From the NCBI GenBank assembly GCA_020722305.1, contig DYLB01000089.1:1-8174 (forward strand): DNA of 8,174 bases, read 5' to 3'. The notes under the pieces are model-generated. The model searched no databases. It saw only the letters and a list, made by a program, of their open reading frames with translations, and had not been told where the DNA came from. Both the position numbers and the translations under genes were made by a program. Below are positions 5,549 through 8,174 of the stretch, one piece after another (within the stretch, counting starts at the first letter, position 1; each line of letters opens with the position of its first letter). The DNA comes from Anaerolinea thermophila. Lineage in GTDB: Bacteria > Chloroflexota > Anaerolineae > Anaerolineales > Villigracilaceae.

Positions 5549-6397
5549 ATGCCCGACCTGATCCCCCTCGAACCCATCGAATACCTGGTCATCGGCCACC
5601 TGGCACATGACCTCACGCCGGACGGCCCGCGTCTGGGCGGCACGGCCGCTTATGCCGCGCTGACGGCACGTGCCCTGGGGCTGCGGGCCGGTATCCTGAC
5701 TGCTTTCGGCCCGGAGACTTCGCTCGCCCTGCTGGACGGCATCCCGGTCGCGGCGACGCAATCGGCGCGCAGCACGACCTTCGAAAACATCCAGACTGCC
5801 GACGGACGCCGACAGATCCTCCACCACCGCGCCTCGCCCCTTGACCTGAACCTGCTCCCCGAGGCCTGGCGGCGGACGCCCATCCTGCACCTTGGCCCGA
5901 TCGCCCAGGAGGTCGTCTCCGTGCTCCCGCCAGGGATCAGCCCCGCCTTGCTCGGCCTGACCCCCCAGGGCTGGCTGCGCGGCTGGGACGTGCAGGGAAA
6001 CGTCAGCCCGTGCGAATGGCCGGAGGCGGAGGAAGCCGTCAGGCAGGCCGGCGCGGTCGTCATCAGCCTGGAAGACGTCGGGGGAGACGAAGAGCAGGTC
6101 GAAGTCCTGGCCCACGCCTGCCGGGTTTTGGCCGTCACCGAGGCCGCCGCGGGCTGCCGTCTCTATTGGAACGGCGACCTGCGCCGCTTCCGGGCTCCCA
6201 AAGTCCGGGAGATTGACCCGACCGGTTCAGGCGACATTTTTGCGGCCGCATTTTTCATCCGCCTGTACACCACCCGCGACCCCTGGGAGGCGGCCCGTTT
6301 CGCCAACCAGGTTGCGGCCATTTCGGTCAGCCGGCCGGGTTTGGAGGGCATCCCCACGCCTGAGGAAGCGCAGGCCAGCCTGGTGGAGGTTTTTTAG
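5549..6397 (+). CDS. PfkB/ribokinase-family carbohydrate kinase
   Basis: This 282-residue cytoplasmic kinase of the PfkB family transfers phosphate from ATP to a sugar or nucleoside; the substrate cannot be told from sequence. The N-terminal substrate-side motif is RLGGTAAYAALTARALG (28-44), with the conserved Gly pair at 30-31. The C-terminal signature DPTGSGDIFAAAF (223-235) carries the anion-hole glycines and the catalytic base Asp229. It is slightly shorter than the usual 300-320 residues, and the Met-rich or lid features used to assign subfamilies are not obvious. The ATG at 5549 is chosen because it lies directly at the expected start of transcription from TATAAT at 5537-5542. A GTG at 5522 would put the promoter inside the gene and add nine unrelated residues. 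It is followed by parA after three bases and carries the parA ribosome binding site (GGAGGT, 6385-6390) in its last codons, so the two are co-expressed. Confidence 0.88.
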   Translation: MPDLIPLEPIEYLVIGHLAHDLTPDGPRLGGTAAYAALTARALGLRAGILTAFGPETSLALLDGIPVAATQSARSTTFENIQTADGRRQILHHRASPLDLNLLPEAWRRTPILHLGPIAQEVVSVLPPGISPALLGLTPQGWLRGWDVQGNVSPCEWPEAEEAVRQAGAVVISLEDVGGDEEQVEVLAHACRVLAVTEAAAGCRLYWNGDLRRFRAPKVREIDPTGSGDIFAAAFFIRLYTTRDPWEAARFANQVAAISVSRPGLEGIPTPEEAQASLVEVF

Positions 6398-6400
6398 TTC

Positions 6401-7198
6401 ATGGGACGCGTTTATACCCTCGTCAACCAAAAAGGCGGGGTGGGCAAGACCACCACCGCCATCAACCTGGGGGCTTACCTGGCCCAACTTGGCCAGCGGG
6501 TGCTGATCGTGGATATTGATCCGCAGGCCAACGCTACCTCCTGCCTGGGCGTGGACAAGCATACCGTCAAAGGCGGGAGTTACGAAGCATTGTTGGGATT
6601 GAGTGCGGCTTCGGGCCACATCCTGCGCAACCCGCGCCTGAACCTGTCGTTGCTGCCCTCGTCCCCGTCGTTGGCGGGTGCGGAGGTGGAACTGGTGGGC
6701 GAAGAGGGACGCGAGAGTCGCCTGCGCCGCGCCCTCGAACCGCTGGTCGAGCGCTTCGATTACATCCTGGTGGATTGTCCGCCCTCGCTCGGCCTGTTGA
6801 CGGTCAACGGCCTGCTGGCGGCGCGGGACGGAGTGATCATTCCCGTGCAATGTGAGTACCTGGCCCTCGAAGGACTCGGCCAACTGACCCAGACCCTGCA
6901 ACGCGTCCGGGCCGGGCTGTTCCCGGAGATGAAGATCAGCGGCGTGGTCTTGACCATGTTCGACGGCCGCACCAACCTTTCGAATGACGTGATCACCGAA
7001 GTCAACCGCCATTTCCCGCAGCAGGTTTTCAAATCGGTCATCCCGCGCAGTATCCGGTTGGCCGAAGCGCCCTCGTATGGATTGCCGATCTCGGCCTACG
7101 CGCCCGGTTCGAGCGGGGCGCAGGCTTACGAATCCCTGGCCCGCGAAGTGTTGGAACGGGACGGCATCCTGGTCACTGCCAAGCCGGCCCAGGATTGA
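6401..7198 (+). CDS. parA: Chromosome partitioning ATPase ParA (Soj)
   Basis: This 265-residue ParA/MinD-type ATPase binds nonspecific DNA as an ATP dimer and is stimulated by ParB to move the origin region. The deviant Walker A motif KGGVGKTTT runs from 11 to 19, with signature Lys11 and Lys16. DIDPQAN at 38-44 is the Walker A' region, and YILVDCPPSLG (121-131, Asp125) is Walker B. RSIRLAEAPSYGLPI near the C-terminus is typical of chromosomal Soj proteins. There is no N-terminal helix-turn-helix, so it is the chromosomal type rather than the large plasmid P1/F type. The ATG is three bases after the kinase stop, with GGAGGT ten bases upstream. parB follows 11 bases later. Length and motifs are normal. 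Confidence 0.96.
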   Translation: MGRVYTLVNQKGGVGKTTTAINLGAYLAQLGQRVLIVDIDPQANATSCLGVDKHTVKGGSYEALLGLSAASGHILRNPRLNLSLLPSSPSLAGAEVELVGEEGRESRLRRALEPLVERFDYILVDCPPSLGLLTVNGLLAARDGVIIPVQCEYLALEGLGQLTQTLQRVRAGLFPEMKISGVVLTMFDGRTNLSNDVITEVNRHFPQQVFKSVIPRSIRLAEAPSYGLPISAYAPGSSGAQAYESLAREVLERDGILVTAKPAQD

Positions 7199-7209
7199 AG
7201 GAGAATTCC

Positions 7210-8109
7210 ATGCCACCACAACGAACAGGACTTGGGCGCGGGCTGGATGCGCTCATCCCCGGCGATTTCCAGCCTGAGACTCCCGCCGGCCAGGGCGGCA
7301 TAAAGCAGGTCAGCGTGGAGCGGATCGTCCCCAACCCGCGCCAGCCGCGGGTCACCTTTGACGCGGCGGAAATGGCCGAACTGGCTGCTTCCATCCGCGA
7401 GCATGGCATCCTCCAGCCGCTGATCGTCTCCCCCGCATCGGACGGCAAATTCACCCTCGTTGCCGGGGAGCGCCGCCTGCAGGCCGCCCGCCAGGCCGGG
7501 TTGCGGGAAGTCCCGGTCATCGAGCGCGAGACCTCCGACCTGGAACGCCTGCAACTGGCCCTGATCGAAAACGTCCAGCGCGCCGACCTGAACCCGCTCG
7601 AGGAAGCCGAAGCCTACCGGCAGTTGTCCGAGGAGTTCGGGCTGTCCCACGAAATGATCGCCGCCCAAGTGGGCAAGAACCGGGTCACCGTGACCAACAC
7701 CCTGCGCCTGCTCAACCTGACCGATAAAGTCAAGCAAGCCCTGGTCAAAGGCGCCCATCCCAAAGACGAGAACGCCGACCACGCCTTCCAGTTTTCTGCC
7801 GGCCACGCCCGCGCCCTGCTGGGGTTGTCCACGCCGGAGGCCCAGAACGCGGCCCTCGAAACCGTCCTGAACCGGGAGCTTACTGTCCGTGAGACCGAGG
7901 AGCTGGTGCGCAAATTCGGCGGCGAAAAGCCGGAGAAACCCATCAAAGCCGCCTTCGATCCCGCAATCGCCGACCTGGAGGAACGCCTGCGCTCCAGCCT
8001 GGGCACCAAGGCCACCCTGCGCCACGGCAAGAAGGGCGGCACATTGACCCTGCACTACTATTCCGATGAAGAGCTGGAAAGTTTGCTGAGAAGGTTGTTG
8101 GATGAGTAG
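7210..8109 (+). CDS. parB: Chromosome partitioning protein ParB (Spo0J)
   Basis: This 299-residue DNA-binding CTPase clamp loads at parS sites and stimulates ParA. The N-terminal GLGRGLDALIPG (7-18) is the usual ParA-contact segment. Next come NPRQPR (42-47), the CTP-binding motif GERRLQAAR (86-94), and ENVQRADLNPLEEAEAY (120-136). The helix-turn-helix is near 146-170 (IAAQVGKNRVTVTNTLRLLNL), and the C-terminal dimerisation segment is about 255-299. Two oddities appear. The CTP motif has Gln91 where GERRxRA has Arg. About 13 extra polar residues (AHPKDENADHAFQ, 182-194) sit between QALVKG and SAGHARALL, where most ParB proteins have only a few. The start is ATG 7210, six bases after AAGGAG (7198-7203); a TTG at 7195 overlaps the parA stop and precedes the ribosome binding site, so it is rejected. 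Confidence 0.95.
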   Translation: MPPQRTGLGRGLDALIPGDFQPETPAGQGGIKQVSVERIVPNPRQPRVTFDAAEMAELAASIREHGILQPLIVSPASDGKFTLVAGERRLQAARQAGLREVPVIERETSDLERLQLALIENVQRADLNPLEEAEAYRQLSEEFGLSHEMIAAQVGKNRVTVTNTLRLLNLTDKVKQALVKGAHPKDENADHAFQFSAGHARALLGLSTPEAQNAALETVLNRELTVRETEELVRKFGGEKPEKPIKAAFDPAIADLEERLRSSLGTKATLRHGKKGGTLTLHYYSDEELESLLRRLLDE

Positions 8110-8125
8110 GTCACGCTTTTATAAT
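8098..8125 (+). promoter_or_regulatory. Possible promoter reading out of the window
   Basis: TATAAT at 8120-8125 is an exact -10 box. TTGGAT at 8098-8103, overlapping the end of parB, lies 16 bases upstream as a weak -35. Transcription would start near 8132 and run through the repeat at 8150-8174 into a gene outside the window. No start codon lies at the expected leaderless position. No terminator is seen after parB. Confidence 0.4.
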
Positions 8126-8149
8126 GACTCCGCTGCAAAAACCTTTTCT

Positions 8150-8174
8150 AACCACTAAGGACACGAAGGTCACG
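8150..8174. repeat. Start of intergenic 9-nt tandem-unit repeat (window edge)
   Basis: AAGGACACG (8157-8165) and AAGGTCACG (8166-8174) are adjacent copies differing at one base, preceded by AACCACT. The sequence runs off the window. It resembles the left arm of hairpin-forming intergenic elements that I recall from environmental bacterial genomes. The whole stretch 8110-8174 is otherwise non-coding. Confidence 0.5.

Noticed and set aside
1..8174. CRISPR array, tRNA, rRNA or transposase gene
   Set aside because: No regularly spaced long direct repeats, no tRNA cloverleaf-like segment in the gaps and no transposase motifs were seen by eye on either strand.

Overview
The window is a GC-rich, tightly packed bacterial chromosome segment. 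All nine protein genes are on the + strand. In order they are a DEAD-box RNA helicase, rpmH (L34), rnpA, yidD, a lipoprotein predicted to be an eight-bladed PQQ-type propeller, yidC, jag/khpB, a PfkB-family kinase, parA and parB. The rpmH-rnpA-yidD-yidC-jag block and parA-parB are classic neighbours of the replication origin, so the window is probably origin-proximal. No DnaA-box cluster and no consensus parS was seen by eye. Gene order, a signal-less 260-residue YidC, an L34 with a long C-terminal tail, and the style of the intergenic repeats suggest a member of Chloroflexota, perhaps Anaerolineae. That assignment is inference from memory, not the result of a search.

Layout: bases 1-143 hold the end of an intergenic repeat and a weak promoter for the helicase (144-1577). 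Bases 1578-1807 hold a good sigma-70-type promoter and a leader with two matched 16-nt palindromes in front of rpmH. Bases 1808-5409 are the ribosome/RNase P and membrane-insertion operon: rpmH, rnpA, yidD (overlapping rnpA by 11 bases), the propeller lipoprotein, yidC and jag, mostly with short gaps. Bases 5410-5548 are a non-coding break with a long imperfect palindrome, a T-run and a consensus TATAAT box only six bases before the next ATG. Bases 5549-8109 are a second tight unit, pfkB-type kinase, parA and parB, with gaps of 3 and 11 bases. Bases 8110-8174 hold another TATAAT box and the beginning of a tandem-unit repeat.

How the genes work together: L34, the RNase P protein, YidD and YidC link ribosome and tRNA production to insertion of membrane proteins. 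Jag is an RNA-binding partner often encoded beside yidC. ParA and ParB segregate the replicated origin. The two genes that do not belong to the textbook set, the propeller lipoprotein between yidD and yidC and the kinase leading into parA, are the main accessory interest among the proteins. The usual mnmE-mnmG-rsmG block between jag and parA is absent. The most interesting non-coding signals are the twin palindromes in the rpmH leader, which differ by one compensated base pair, and the three intergenic repeat pieces.
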